DNA of 64,000 nt from Haemonchus contortus (GCA_000469685.2 LS997562.1:1468326-1532325); one strand, 5' to 3'. Shown: positions 1 through 13,548, counted from the stretch's first letter. The notes: generated by a model from the letters alone, not told the origin. Numbers and translations: made by a program.

Positions 1-3000
1 ACATCTGAAGAATGCTAGGAATTCAGTCTTAGCGAGCTTTTTTTTCAAAGCGCACTTAAATGAAATTCTAACAGCCGATCAGGGAGGATGAAAGATCAGA
101 AATCGTGCTGTTTCGTGGCCCGGTATCCCCACAATGTTTGGCTACTGTGACGTTAAGTTTGCTCGAAGACACAGTTCACGTTAGAAATGATTTTTGAAAG
201 CGCTCCCTTTTATGAGCTGTAACCCCAAGGTAGGCCAAGGGATGCTGATGAGTCCAAAAATGGTCAAAATAATCCGTAATATGATCACCAGAACCGGCTC
301 AGTCGACGTACACAACCAAGGCGGACAAGTTCTTAAGCTTTGCAAAGGCTGTAGGGGTTGCACCATTCGCAACGAGGCCCACATTTTACACGCTGACAGG
401 TTGCTGCAGCCAGCGGAAGCAGTGGCGCGCACATTTAACCAGCTCGTCCAGATGTCCTTTCCAAGGCGATTTCTGTCGTCACACTCTCGTCCACCCCTAC
501 CTCCACTACGTTTTTGAAGCCTGATATGCGTCGATTTTCTTCTGAAAGTGAAACTAGAGCGTGTTTTGGAGAATCAGTGAGGCTCGGGTGCTGCCTTCAT
601 TAACATGCTGGCAAGAATGGAATGCAGAATGCAGTACTTGCATGTCTGCCAAGTACTGTCGTGCGCTGTTTTACTGAAGGATATGGGCCCTTCTTAGGCT
701 CAACGTCTTAATGAATAATTTTTTCAACTGTAACAGCGACACGAACTAATTTTACAGCCCCCGTTTTTCAGCACTGATATTTGGCTTCCAATTCGCGCTA
801 TATTTTTCCCTGCTAAAACTCCAGTAAACTAACTAATGGAGGTAATCGATGGTCCTGAACAAAAATAGGGATTCGTGGGGTTAGTCTCAGAGGACCACTT
901 CTCACCTAGATGTAAGCTGACTTTACTTAGGCGTGCAAGCTAAAAATAAAATCATTGGTCTATTCCCAAATCGTGATTAGTCGAGTGACTGAATAAACTG
1001 TAGAAATAAGAAGAGAGGGCAAAGTTTTGCAACAATTGATATTTGTGTATATTTATTGTAGGTTTTACTATTGTGCGCAACAAACCGAGTTAATAAGTTC
1101 GAAGGTTTTATTATCGTACATGAATGGAAACCGTGAAACTTGCCGTAGTCGTTTACATGTAAAACTGCCTCTCACGTATTGTGGATAAATATTTTCAGAA
1201 CCTTCCTCGAAGGTGTGAAACCATCCTCAAGACTTGCGAAGTTCTTCAAAAAGTGTGGAGAGGCTACAAGGGCACTCAAGGGCATTCAATGACTTTCTGA
1301 TGATCAGCAGCTCAGTATTAATCATCTGGATCGCTACTGTAAAGCTGTAAAGCTTTGTTGAAAACAGGTAGGCTATTATGCCATTTCGCTCCATATTTTA
1401 AGTTCCACTTGTGCACTCTAGCCAGAATTTCGAGTGGTGAGGTGCAAATTTATTTGTCCGAAAACACCATTTCTCCTAAAATTATTCTTACACTCTTCAC
1501 TTTCCCACTCTTTGATCCCCTGAATGTACATATTTAGATGGCCTTGGAGTTTCTTGCATTATTATATTTGCGCATCGCATCTAAAAATTGTTGCACACCG
1601 CATCTAGAAATTGTTGTGCCCCTCCTAGTCATTCCACCGCGAAGTTTCCGGAATCTAGAAAGCGTTCGTTTTCCGAGATCAACGTCTTTGGCACCAGGTT
1701 GGCTCGAAGTAACGCCAGGAAACAAGTGTCATCGTAGTGAGGTTGTATGCTAACTCCTATTTGTACATTTGCAACGAGCTTGCTTGAAGAGTTGTGGTAG
1801 CAAGTGGAGCTTCAGGCGAGGTAGAGTGACTGTGAGTATTGCGAAGCCTACTCATCTAAATTTTCTGTAATGTGGAGCTTGAGCTTTGGGCTATGACAGT
1901 TTTCTCGAGATTGTCGTGCTTCATAATCGCCAGTGTGTGAAGTCAAGTAAGGCCACACTCAGTCTGGGTCAACTGGGATGATTTAAAAATTAATCAGCGT
2001 CTAGTTCACCGCAGCAGATCCTAAGAATCACAAGCCCTTGTCAACCAATTTTTTCACTGCTCAGCGGCACACGTGATAGGAGCCTCTACCAGGTTATCTC
2101 TTTTACACTTCGTAAGCTTTTTTTGAGTAAAATAAGCAGCAGTGGAGATAAAAATCTCATATGTTCCCACTCCCCGCCTGCTTATTTTCATTTTTCTTAA
2201 TTAACTGCTTCCATGTAGTTTGCGTCCTTTCACTCTCCTCTTGTATTTTTGTTAATTTGCGACTCTTCATATTTTCATCTTTTCCACTTTCCTTTTGGTT
2301 GTAAGCTTTTTACTGTTACCGTGTGGGCATGTAGGGATGCCTTTGGAAGATAGGTTTTGCAGAACACGTCCTCACGCCACCCGTTTCACCCTTCCACTGC
2401 GGTGGATGATAGACCTCTAAATAAAACTCGCACCAGTGGCCTCAGCAAAGTATGTCAAAATAACTCGATTTTTACAAATTCCGAATGGACCTTGCATACT
2501 TCATACAATTAGAAGACCTGCGCCAAGGCTCGACATAGATTAGCGGCAGGACCTTGCACTGAATGTGATTTTCGAATATTTACGTTAGTAATCGAATAAG
2601 ATGGTAGCCTGAATTCTGAGATCAATTCATGCGTGAATGCAGCCAAGCCCAATGAGCTCAGTAACTTGCATTTTTTTACGATAAGAGATATTTAAGTGCC
2701 TCGAATTGACAACCAGCAATGTAGGCACCGTTCGGAACCTTCTTTGCGATTTCTCACGATTCAGAACTGTTCTGACTATATTAGTTTCTTCACCGACAGA
2801 TACCTCAGTGTCAACAGCTCTTCATTACAAAGGAAATCACGGGAGAGATACACCTAGAAAAGGGCGAATTCAAACGGCTTTAGTATAGGAAACCTACTTT
2901 CGGAAACCTTATTCTGTTACCTATTAGGCGATATAGTCATACGGTCAAACGGTTGCGAGGCTCCAGCGAAAAGCACATTCTCATGGAAGAGTTGCATGCT

Positions 3001-3919
3001 CTGCGGCTATAATCTTAAAGTATGCCGCGCTTTTGCATCATCGTTTAGGGAACTATACCCGCGCCTTCCCGGCCAGTACTGCTCCAGTGAGGTTCTCGCT
3101 TTTCCAGCCCCTTAATAAAGCGTAGTCGTAGAAGCCAACGTCACTTGATCGCGGAGGGTTGTTGATTCCTTAGTTGACCATGCGAAGTACTCTATCGATT
3201 CTCTGCTCACCACGTTACTAGTCTGACAGAAGCCAACGGAAGGGTGGTTCGATGGTTCGTGCTCTTTGAAACCACATCTACTCCTCCGTTCAAGGCGTCC
3301 AGATTAGGGCCCAGATGCGAGGGGAGACCGGGCTTTCAATGTATTAAGCGTCAATTTTAATGTGGGCGTGCATTCTACATCAACACACTAAATATTACGC
3401 CTTCTATGTTGCGGTAGGCAATTATCCCGCTAACTAGGAAGGGTTCAAATTAATATATCTTTGCGTTTTTTTTTTCTTTGAGAAATATTTCTCTAGAGTC
3501 ATTCGCTCAATGGCCTCACGACGGCCGAACAAAAAGCTTTTGAAGAAAAGACGTAACATTGGCAGGGTCGAATAAATTTTCTTTCAATCTGGCACTTTTG
3601 GGCTTTTTATGCTATTTTAAGATCTTTTAAACGTCTGATCAAATGGAACCAAAAATATCCAGCAAGTATACAACCGTGCAAAGGCAACCCATTGTCCGTG
3701 CTGCTTAACGTCCGAAGTGCAATTAAAGATTGCTATTCTTTCAAATTACTTAGCTTGCGGTATAATTTAGTTGCTGGGGCTGCTGTCTTTGAAAGAGTCA
3801 TTGGCTTTTTTGGCATTTTCATTTGACATTTCGCGTTTTCTCAATATCAAAGGCTCTCTTGCACTCCGCTAGTTTCGATTGTCACATTAGCTTCAGGAAC
3901 TTTAAGGATTGACGTTAGA
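1..3919. other. Upstream flank without a supported gene
   Basis: I find no reading frame with recognisable family similarity, no tRNA and no clear inverted repeat in this AT-rich stretch. Short open frames near 190-520 and 1530-1750 show no conserved motif and overlap on opposite strands. The segment lies directly upstream of CPSF2, so it presumably includes that gene's promoter, but no core element can be pointed to. Confidence 0.4.
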
Positions 3920-3931
3920 TTTCTTTTACAG
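3920..3931 (+). promoter_or_regulatory. Probable spliced-leader trans-splice acceptor of CPSF2
   Basis: A pyrimidine-rich 3' splice site ending in TTTTACAG abuts the CPSF2 start codon at 3932 with no spacer, and no upstream coding exon can be found. In nematodes this arrangement is typical of SL trans-splicing. The other two conserved genes in the window show the same layout, which supports the reading. Confidence 0.6.
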
Positions 3932-6900
3932 ATGTCTTCCGTTGTTAAACTTGAGCCCCTATCCGGTGTGAAAGATGAAGGCCCGCTGTGTTATTTGTTA
4001 CAGGTGGGCCTTTGCTGGAATTGCAATTTGTAATTTATTAATGAAAAAAATCTTTTGAAATCAGTTACAAATTTGTTTTTCAGATAGAAGAAACCTATTT
4101 ATTATTAGACTGTGGTTGGGATGACAAATTCGACATGGCCTACATAGAATCCATAAAATCACGAGCATCCCAGGTTCGATTTCATACATAAGTTCGCAAA
4201 TGTTTTTCTCACCAAGTCCAATTACTAGTTGAGTCTGAGCTGTTTCAGATCTCAGCTGTTCTCATCACTCATCCAGATCAACCGCATTTGGGTGCATTAG
4301 CGTATCTCGTGAAATATTGTGATTTAACGGCACCAATTTATTGCACGGTAATAATTTCATTTGCTTGATGGTTTTACTTGAATAATTTCGATTTCTTTGA
4401 AGGACCTATTTTTTGTTAACGCATCTACTCAGACAATTGATTTTGAGTGAGCTTTTTCACATTGCATAGTCCAGTGTTTTCGATATACAGTAGCGCTCAA
4501 AAGTATTCGGCCAACTTTAACTTGCCGTAACTTTTTTCCCAGTGGAGCAAATCACATGAAATTTTGATATGTTTAACTGAAGCTTATTTCACACAATCCA
4601 ACACTACTTGACTGCAAAACAGCCATGTCCACATTTTAATGGGGAGGCGTTTGTAGACTGTGCTGAAAGCAAGTTTGTGACGTCTGCAGTTATTCCAACT
4701 TTATGTTCATTTTTCTTCTCTTCTGGGTTCGACATTAGTGCTCGTACACTTAAGACATGGCAAAAAGGAAAGGACTCCTAGAGGGACCACCATTCGTATT
4801 TTCAGTTGATTTTTTGTTCAAGCCCTTTTGGATATCTGGAGCATGATCAGATTGCAGGTTAATAGTGGTAAATATTCACACCACACCAAGGTTACACATA
4901 TTGAAATTTCGCTTGATTAGATCCAATATGAGAGAAGTTACGACTGAAAATTATAACTGAATGAGCATTTCGCCGAATACTTTTGAGCGCTACTGTATGC
5001 TTTTTCTAACAATATCCCATGTGGTACTTTAGTTGTGACATATAGGGAAATAGGGCCGCTTCATTTTTTCACTTAATTCTTCGCAAAAATTGTGCGAATA
5101 TCTTTTAAAATTTGTGGGGGTCATTCTAGAGTCACCTAAATGAAGGATAGGAGTGCTAATTATTGGGGCAAGGTTCCCCATAAATGTGAGATAATGAAGT
5201 ATCTACGGGTTGAAGACATGCAAAACAGGTGCGGGGAAGTTTTGTTTGCTGTTCTTTTTTTCTAATTCTGACTTTTGTGAATTCTTCCATCTCCTGATTT
5301 TACTCACCAATCAGATCTTGCCAATTCTGTATATTTCCTTTCGTATACTCAAAAATAGTGAACCCTCATTGCTGTAGTTCACTTCTCCAGAAAAAAATTC
5401 AGAAAATATGGAGCGCTCACTGACTTTCAATATTTTCTTGTTTAGGTTCCAGTATACAAAATGGGTATGATGTTCATGTATGACTGGATCAACAGTCTCA
5501 TCAGCGTCGAGAACTTCGAATTGTTCACATTAGATGACGTGGACGTTGCATTTGACCGAATACAAAAATTGAAGTTCAATCAAACAGTAGGTTAAATCTT
5601 GTCAGCTCTTTGTTTTGTTAATTTTTTGTCAGCTCACTGTTTCTGCCTTCTCCCAGTTGCCTGATGTGATTTCTTCACCAGTCATCTCATTCTTCTTTGA
5701 GTGTCATCTGATCTATTCCTGTAACGAATGCCTTCAGCCTGATCTTTTCCCTCTTCATTCAAGTTCCCGTGTGTTCCACAATCGCCCCCATTCCTCTTGA
5801 TTTATGTACCTTTCTACTCAATTTGTTTTCTCTCAGTCACATGCTGTTCCAGCCTATCAAGTTTCTCTCCTGAATTCTTTTATATTCTCTTACTCTCCAT
5901 TGTCTTTTTATTCAAACTAAAATAGCACTGTTTTTGTCCCAATGGGTGCTCAACTATCCTGTTGTAAACAATCTTATGTTTATACTCGAGATTTCACTAC
6001 AATCTTTACGAGAGGATTTTTGCAGGTGCCCCTCAGAGGTGATAGTCAAATTAAAATCACTGCCTTACCTGCTGGACATATGATCGGTGGTGCTATGTGG
6101 CGAATCACGCGTCACGATGAGGAGGACATCATTTATGCGGTGGACTATAACCACAAGAAGGAACGTCATCTGAATGGGTGCTCCTTCGACAGTGGGTTTT
6201 AATTGTATTTACTTTTTACTAGGCCGGGCTCTAAATGTGGGGAGACTATCCATTGCTTTGGGTGGAGTCATCATCGTCTGTTTTTCAGTGTAAGTTTTTT
6301 TGTGAGGTCCAGTAGCAGAACCGAATGCAATAGTCATTTTTTTGCGGACTAGAAGTTTGGGACTCTTGTTGATCGGCTGCATGAAAACGTGGCTAACTCG
6401 CAAGCTTAGCCTCGTAGGCGTCTATGACTTCTCAGTAGACTAGGGACAAGCGCAGACGTCTGACGCGTATAGAGCGGATCGGAAACTATCTTCATGTCCT
6501 CTTTAAATGCCTGTGCAAGTTATCAGTAAGAATATAGAGCCCGATCAAAGCCATTTTTTGCAGTGTTAATTCATTGACCGAAATTTTTCAGCCATCCTGA
6601 GACCTTATTTGTTGATCACCGACTCTTTGAATGCTCTCTACACTCAACCTCGAAGGAAGGAACGAGACGAGCAACTAGTTACAACAATTTTGAAGTAAGT
6701 CTAGTCTTCGAAATAAACCTCTAGGCTCATTATAGCGTTTATCAGATTGTTCACCTCTATTTTCTGTTTTATTTTAAGAAAGGCTAAGCTAATTTTTGCG
6801 CATTAAACTCTTTTTTGTAGAACGGTCCGTCAAAATGGCGACTGTGCCATAGTGATTGATACCGGAGGTCGAGTGCTTGAGATCGCTCACTTATTAGATC

Positions 6901-9900
6901 AACTGTGGGCCAAGTATGTAACGATTTCATTTCTGATTTCGTAAATTGAGTAGTAAGTGAGAAATTCAGCACTCAGTCCGGTCTACAAAAGTACAATCTT
7001 GTAATGATGAGCCATGTTGCTGCGTCCGTAGTTGAGTTTGCAAAGTCTCAAGTGGAATGGATGTCAGACAAAGTTCTGAAGTGGGTTTTCGTCTCGTGTT
7101 AGCTATTTTTCAACCTCAACTTTTGGTTTATGAGTTTCATTGTACGACACAAACGTCCATTAGATATTGCCGGCACCTGCTCGTCATATTTTAGAAGCTT
7201 CGAGATGGGTCATACAAATCCATTTTTACTACGAAACGTCAAACTGTGCCATTCACAAATTGACTTGGCAAGAGTTCGTTCACCAAAGGTTCGTTGTCCC
7301 TTTTGATACTCGAGCGAAAGGTTGGGATTATTAAGTAGAAGACACACCTTTGTGATTGGTACTTATCAGAAGCAATATTCGAATTGCTCGAGTGCTAAAA
7401 GCGGCGAAAGAGTGGTTCATCAATTGATGGTCTTCGCCGATCGTAAGAGAGTGCTATGATATTCGAATCACTGCTTTTTCCTTCGACTTCGAGCCATGTA
7501 AATGGCTAAACGGACATGCAAACCTAGATAATACAAAGCTGTTCATCGAATAGTGCTCTTTTTTGCAACCACTTGTTGAAATTTTTTTGTTTACTATCAA
7601 CTGAACTCTTTCATCTTCCTAGTTTTTGATTTCCTAATGTATAGTAATATCTCCTGATTAGCTGGTATCATTTCTATTACAGATAGGCTATGTTTGGTAA
7701 AGAAGTCCAAGCCAGAAGTTGCTCAAAAATTGAAAAATTTGAGGACTGTCCTGCGAGGCGAGGAGAGGCCACTAGGTCGCAGTAGTTATACAAGATGTCA
7801 AATTGAGAGCTAGACATCGACTCATGCGTTTTTAACGCTGTTCTGAACTCCGTGTCTCTAAAACGCAGAGCCTTTTCGCAAGTAAAGTGCAGACGTATTT
7901 TTGACGTGTGACAAGGGATCTGATCGGATATTGAAGCACTGGTCTTTGTGATCTTTGTGAAATGACGTGTAGCTGGATGAGCAGTGATGTTACTGGTTTG
8001 GTAGGAGAGTTTGACGCACTTCCCTGTTTTTTTTTTTGAGAATCTGCTCAAGACGTGGGAAGCAGTCCTACGCCTTATATTTACTGGCTGCAGACTTTGA
8101 AACTAGTGAGTCGACCGACAGAAACCTTAAAAAAAGTGATGTCCCGTTCATGATCGCATGTGATACCTTATCATGAATGGTTTTAGAGCATAAGAACCCC
8201 CACGTCGTAAACAATTCGTGAATAAAGGCTCATCGCACTCAACACAGTCGCCGTTTCCATCCAGATAGGACAAGAAACAGTATAGAAATGGTGTCAAAGC
8301 AAATCAAATTTAACTCCTAACATCTCTAGCTTTCTTTCTCAAATCTCTTGGTGGGCAATCAGTTGTAACAGTTGTGACTGAGCAGACTTTGCTCTTCATG
8401 CGTAAAAGTAAGCGATTTCTTTTGTTCTCAAGCACGAATAACGGTGGCATTTTCCCACTTGTACTGTAAAAGTGATGCTCTTGGGCGACATTATAGAGAT
8501 TAGCATGGGACTCCACCGGAGCCGTTATCATACACCTTTTATGGACGTATTATTCTCTCCGGATCGAGGATCTGAGTACAAAATCCTATAGGCACCTAGT
8601 TCTACAGTAGCGCTCAAAAGTCTTCGGTGAAGTGGTTCTTCAGCCGTACTTTTTAGTCGTAACTTTCTTTCCTACTGGATCTAATTCAAGCGAAATTTCT
8701 ATATTCGGAGCGTGGATGTATTGTGGAATATTTACCACTATTAACCTGCAGTCTGATCATGTTCCAGATATTCCAAAGAGCATCAATTCAAATCGACTGA
8801 AAATACAGACGATAGTCCTTCTAGAAACTCTTTCCTTTTTATCATGTCAAAAGTGTACGAACGGTAACGCCGAACACGATAGATGAGAAAAAACGCACAT
8901 AAGGTGCGAATAAGTGCAGACGCCAAACAATTTTAGTTTTAGCAAAATGTGCTAACCGCAACAAAACACCTCACTCTACCTGTGATATTGCAGCTTTGCA
9001 GTGTAATAGGGTTGGATAGGGTGAAATATGCTCTAGTTAGACATATCCAAAATTTCGTGTCATTCGGTCTACTGAGAAAAAAGTTGTGAACGAAAACGCG
9101 TCAAACCATTTTCACCGAAGACTTTTTGAGCGCTACTGTATATTTCTAATGCGACTCTGTTTCCTTCCCTTATAAGCAGTTAGTCTCTTGCCTAGGTATT
9201 TCCTTCTATTTTTCAAGCGAAACAATTCTCAAAACATGTCACGGAAAAAGTTCCACTGAAAACACATTTGTTCAGAACTTTGTTCACTAAAACTTTTGAT
9301 ACTTTGATACTTTTGTTTCCTATGTTAACGAGTTCACTAGAATAATGATAGTTCCAGGTAGTACTGTGCAGTGGTATAGATATGGAGTGTGGGTATTCTC
9401 GGAGCTTTTTTCTGGACTGGTGCACTGACAGTAAGAAATTCGTTCATTATAACAGGTATATTAGAGATATTCATATATTTAGTTGTTCCATTTTTGGTTT
9501 CACAAAAGAATGCTTTGTACAGGTCGATCGAGTGAGCGCACTTTGTGTTCGAAACTGATCTATATGGGCCGAATGTTTGGCAACAAATGCAAGAACAAAC
9601 CGGATTGTTGCGCTGGAGGGTCAAAAAAAGAGTTCGATTGGAAGGAGCAGAGCTGGAGGCATATAAGAAGAAGAAGCTACAGGAAAGACAAAGAAGAGGC
9701 GAGGGCCGGAGGTGGGAACCAGTTCGACCTTTAGGTCCTATAAGTGACCATGGATTTATTTACATTTAGATTGGAAGAGCAAGGAGAAGCGCCAAGCAGA
9801 ACTGCGTGGGTTCGACTCGGATGACGATGATGAGATCATGGGCGAGCGCTCTTGTGGCTGTGGAAGCACTTGTGTACAAAGAAGAAACGTGAAGAAGAGG

Positions 9901-12900
9901 CAGCAGGCAGCTGCGGTGGCTGCAAGGGAAAATGGCACGCGATCGCCGGCCAATACTCCCATGATAGTCGATCCAGCGGCCGACGAAAGAGTACGATTTC
10001 TGGAATCGAGCCTGAGGAGGACTCTTTGGTAGAAACAGATTCATGGTATTATAAATTTTATTTCTAAAATAATAAATTTATCTTTAGCGATTCCCGGCTT
10101 GACCGTGGCGAAGACACGGACAGTATCCGAGCATTTAAGCGGACGCCCCTGCCTTCGTGCCAACTGGTCCAGCGTTCCTACAAGGAAGAGGACGTCCTGT
10201 TAGGCATAACATCACTATGCAAGCAATGATGCGATACAGGTATACCGTGACAGTGCTATCAAGAACGCAGTCTTCTAATTTCGATTTCGACTTTTTTCTT
10301 CCCTCCCGAAGTGCTGTAATGGATTCATGAGCATCTTGATGTTGCTATCAATTATTTCTTTTGAGGATGCCATTCTTCAAAAGATTCATGCCAATTCTTC
10401 TCCCAATGTATCCTGTTTTGGAGGAAAAAGTCAAGGTGATGAAATAGCCGCCGTATGTTCCATAAGTGCTGGAAGTTAAACCGTTGAAATAAAACTTTTT
10501 CAGTGGGATGTGTATGGCGAAAAGTATAGGCCAGAGATTATACAGTATCGAAGCTACGAGTCCATTTACCTGTCCCGCAGGAGATAATCAAAGAAGCGGA
10601 CGATCCCACAGCAAATATGGTTGTGCCAGTAGCGGGATGATGCCCCAACAAGTGTATCACGGTTATAGAAAAAATCGAAGTTAGTAATCTTTTATCATAC
10701 CGAAACCCTTAGAACAGGTTTTTTGTTTAGAAATTTTGTTGTTTATCCTTTTCGCTGAAATTCCTACGTCAGCAGTCACGCTGTCATGTCCCGGACCTTT
10801 TTTTTGATTGCAGGTTAGCTGTAACGTCGAGTACATTGAGTTCGAAGGCCGATCGGATGGTGAATCTACAAAAAAGCTTATCGCTCAGATGAAACCGAAG
10901 CAGCTTATTATTGTTCATGGATCGGCGCAAGCTACACGACATCTTGCCCAGTATTGCTATGACAATAATATCGCGCAGGTAGTTTATCGAATTTCCACAT
11001 GGAATACAATTTGTTTCAGTTGATATCAGCATAAGTTCTGTATAAGTTTTTACATTTGGTCGGAACTTGGCAGTTTGCTTTTTTTTCACGGGCGAACCAA
11101 CACCCATAGTTGTCTGTACCCACAAGTAATATTTTTAATTTCTTTTTGCTTTAGAAGCTTTGTGCCTGAATTACGCGATCCAACTACATATATCTCACCC
11201 TGTACCATTTTCGCGTCTTTGCTTTTTGCCTCGTTGAGAACATTGCTTTACAAACTATGCGGAACGCGATCCTAACAATTGCATTACATTTCTGTAGTCC
11301 GCAAGTTTTCCTGCAAGAAGCACCCCAACGCGTCCGTAGTGGTTTTCCAAAAGTGTAGAGAAATGTAGAGAAAAAGTCGGGTGGAAGGTGGAGGTTTGCG
11401 GCCCTTTGCATTTTGAGCGCAAGGACTTCAATAAAGTATTGTAGGTAGCAAGCCTTGACTCGGAAAAGCCGATTTCAGGCTCGCTCTGCTTTTGAAGTGC
11501 ACTGTAGATGGGTTGAAGCATGACCTAAAATTTTGGGATTCTAGGAATTATCATGACTGGGTGCATAATCTAAATTGCTAATGCATAACACGGTGGTATC
11601 TGGCTTTACGTCCTTCCATCCATATAAATTTTTACTATTCGTAATTTTACTATTTTTACTATTGAGAGCGTAACTTTTGTTAGGGACACATCTTCGCTCC
11701 TTCTGTTGGTGAGGTTGTCGATGCAACTGTGGCCTCTCATATCTACCGAATCTTACTAAGCGATGAGCTGTTCGAGAGTCTGGAATTTATCAAGGTACAT
11801 GTTTTGAGCAGCACAATACAAAAGCTGGTCAATTTTCCGACTGCACCTCGTTGGTTTAGATTTTAGTGGTGCAAAATTGAGAAAAATAAAGCGTAAAGGA
11901 AATTGTTCTTTCAACGGAGGCAATTTTTTCCCTGTTCAGGTGAAGGACGCTGACTTGGCTTGGATAGATGCTCAAATAACGGCCAGGCCGACAGAAACAG
12001 GGATGGACAGAGAAAACGGCGCTAATGTAAGTTTATGCATTCCTGTTTTTGCTGTTAGGAGTTGTCACATATTTTTCCTTTCTTCCTGGTAAAAGTTGTA
12101 TTATTTTTTGGAACAGAAATGATTTTTTGAAGACTCCTTCACGAAAAGGTTTTCATGTTGCTCCTATCATTAATAAATTTTCCTTATGCTCCTTTTGTTT
12201 TGATTCCCACCTGAAACTTCTGGCAATCTTTTGTAGAAGTATAGATTTGATTATAAGTTTTACTAATGTTTTGCTTGCTATTTTACCTTTTCTCAGGGGA
12301 CTGCCTCAGTATAGAAGTCAGCTAAATCAGCCTGAGTAGTGGTGGAGCAAATCACCTTGTTCTTTAATTCCTTTTCCCTATGCTCGAATACCTTCAAATT
12401 CACGCAACTTGGCAATACGATTGTAGTGATAATATAATAGTTCGTATTTAGTCGGATGTACGGCCAATGGATATTGATCAACACATTGACAAATGCATGT
12501 TGAGCACGCTGAGCGGGGATGCGCCGTTCCGTGATGTGAGTTATAACTTTCTTTCCTTTTTTTCAATGTTAATTCGAGGAGAGTGCAGATGTGTTCAATA
12601 ATTGCTCTGTCCACGACATATTATTTTGCAGGTGGTATATGTGAATGATCCTAAGCTTTTCTGAAATGAAACAATTGCTGATAAATATGGGCTATTCTGC
12701 CGAGTTTTCATCAGGAAGTTTCTGGTATAAAGGATGGTGAGTGTGGTTGTATTTTCCATGATTTTGTTTTTTCGAGTTAATAACAAAGGAATATGCGCCT
12801 TCCAATTGAAAGTGCACTTTTAATCAATAATAATGTCATGACTGCAAAAATGAAGCATATTTTGGTAGATATGAGAGCAAATCGCCAACGTAGTGACCTT

Positions 12901-13548
12901 GACAGTTAATTGGCTTGATTGCATGTCTTTTTTTTTTGTACACAACTAAGTACAGAGAGAGTCACATTTATTCGTTTACTACATATAATGCACTGAGAAA
13001 GAAGCTCTTTTGGGTCAGCGACCGCATGCTCGTTTTTCTCGTATTGTGACCGTGGTCTGTTTGTGATAGCAATCGCACCGACAGTACTAAAATGAGGATT
13101 TCACCGATTAACATTCAGTGAATGCTTTTCTAAACCCTTGACCTTAAAAGCAGGCTATCCTGAGTGAGTTCTTATGCTTCAAGGGTCAAGATTATGAACA
13201 GATTTAAGTAATGCTCCATTTAATGTGAATGGTATCGGCTCATCACAGCGGGCTCTCCGTCAACCTTCTCCTTGCTTTGCCTGCCTACTTTCCGCTTATG
13301 CTTGTAGAAACGTTTACAAGGTTCATTCATTTGTGCTGAAATTCGCAGATTTGGCATATGCACCCGCAGCTGCTCACTAGTGAAATGGAACTTTAGCAAG
13401 CAGAGCGCTCCATAATTCGATAGTAATCTATTCCAGGAGTGATCTCAATTCGTCGTAATGAAGCCGGTCGATTCCACATCGAAGGATGCGCTGGCCCATT
13501 GACCTCAAACTACGAGATATAATCTTGGAGCAATTCATGGTCCTTTGA
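3932..13548 (+). CDS. cpsf-2: Cleavage and polyadenylation specificity factor subunit 2 (CPSF100), 21 reconstructed coding exons
   Basis: CPSF100 is the inactive partner of the CPSF73 endonuclease in the nuclear complex that cleaves pre-mRNA 3' ends. Exons: 3932-4003, 4084-4173, 4249-4347, 5446-5586, 6026-6191, 6592-6694, 6821-6913, 6970-7080, 7195-7288, 9358-9455, 9523-9711, 9770-10045, 10088-10239, 10366-10435, 10504-10679, 10814-10978, 11684-11794, 11940-12026, 12452-12535, 12632-12736, 13437-13548. Introns are GT-AG. Exons 1-9 join in frame and give the metallo-beta-lactamase and beta-CASP regions ([51 protein letters not shown]). The catalytic histidine motif is degenerate ([13 protein letters not shown]), as known for CPSF100. 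Exons 11-13 are the charged linker ([23 protein letters not shown]). Exons 14-17 match the C-terminal domain ([23 protein letters not shown]). The last exon ends in a frame reading [11 protein letters not shown] then TGA. Total exon length corresponds to about 860 codons, slightly above the human length. Exons 10, 11, 15, 20 and 21 need 1-2-base frame corrections, and the borders of exons 11-13 are approximate. Confidence 0.95.
4488..4995. mobile_element. Tc1/mariner-like MITE, copy 1, in CPSF2 intron 3
   Basis: A 508-bp element with perfect 24-bp terminal inverted repeats beginning CAGTAGCGCTCAAAAGTATT, flanked by TA on both sides (4486-4487, 4996-4997). There is no transposase frame. A TA duplication and CAGT-type termini are expected of the Tc1/mariner superfamily. 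It is homologous over its interior to the copy at 8605-9138, which sits in the opposite orientation. Confidence 0.9.
7289..8604. other. Long CPSF2 intron 9, first part: no coding feature
   Basis: Intronic sequence between CPSF2 exons 9 and 10. It holds a 124-codon frame on the minus strand (7677-8051) without recognisable motifs or flanking splice context, which I do not consider a gene. No paired inverted repeat was found here. Confidence 0.5.
8605..9138. mobile_element. Tc1/mariner-like MITE, copy 2, in CPSF2 intron 9
   Basis: A 534-bp element with TIRs starting CAGTAGCGCTCAAAAGTCTT. The right end matches with one extra A. TA flanks both ends (8603-8604, 9139-9140). The interior matches copy 1 in reverse orientation, for example the stretch reading ATCTAATTCAAGCGAAATTT. 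It carries only short open frames and is presumed non-autonomous. Confidence 0.88.
9358..13548 (+). other. CPSF2 exons 10-21 carrying multiple single-base frame breaks
   Basis: Family similarity continues across frame changes. Breaks are visible as an extra A in 9436-9438, an extra G in 9566-9568, an extra G in 9618-9620, a missing base near 10536, an in-frame TGA at 10638-10640, an extra T near 12650-12652, a two-part disturbance near 12715-12728, and a shift near 13511-13514. Correcting one base at each of the clear sites restores conserved text such as [17 protein letters not shown] and [18 protein letters not shown]. Exons 1-9 need no correction. Confidence 0.8.

Noticed and set aside
5942..6202. 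CPSF2 exon 5 extended to an upstream ATG at 5942
   Set aside because: Conserved text begins exactly after the TTTTTGCAG acceptor at 6025, and the upstream 28 codons do not resemble CPSF2.
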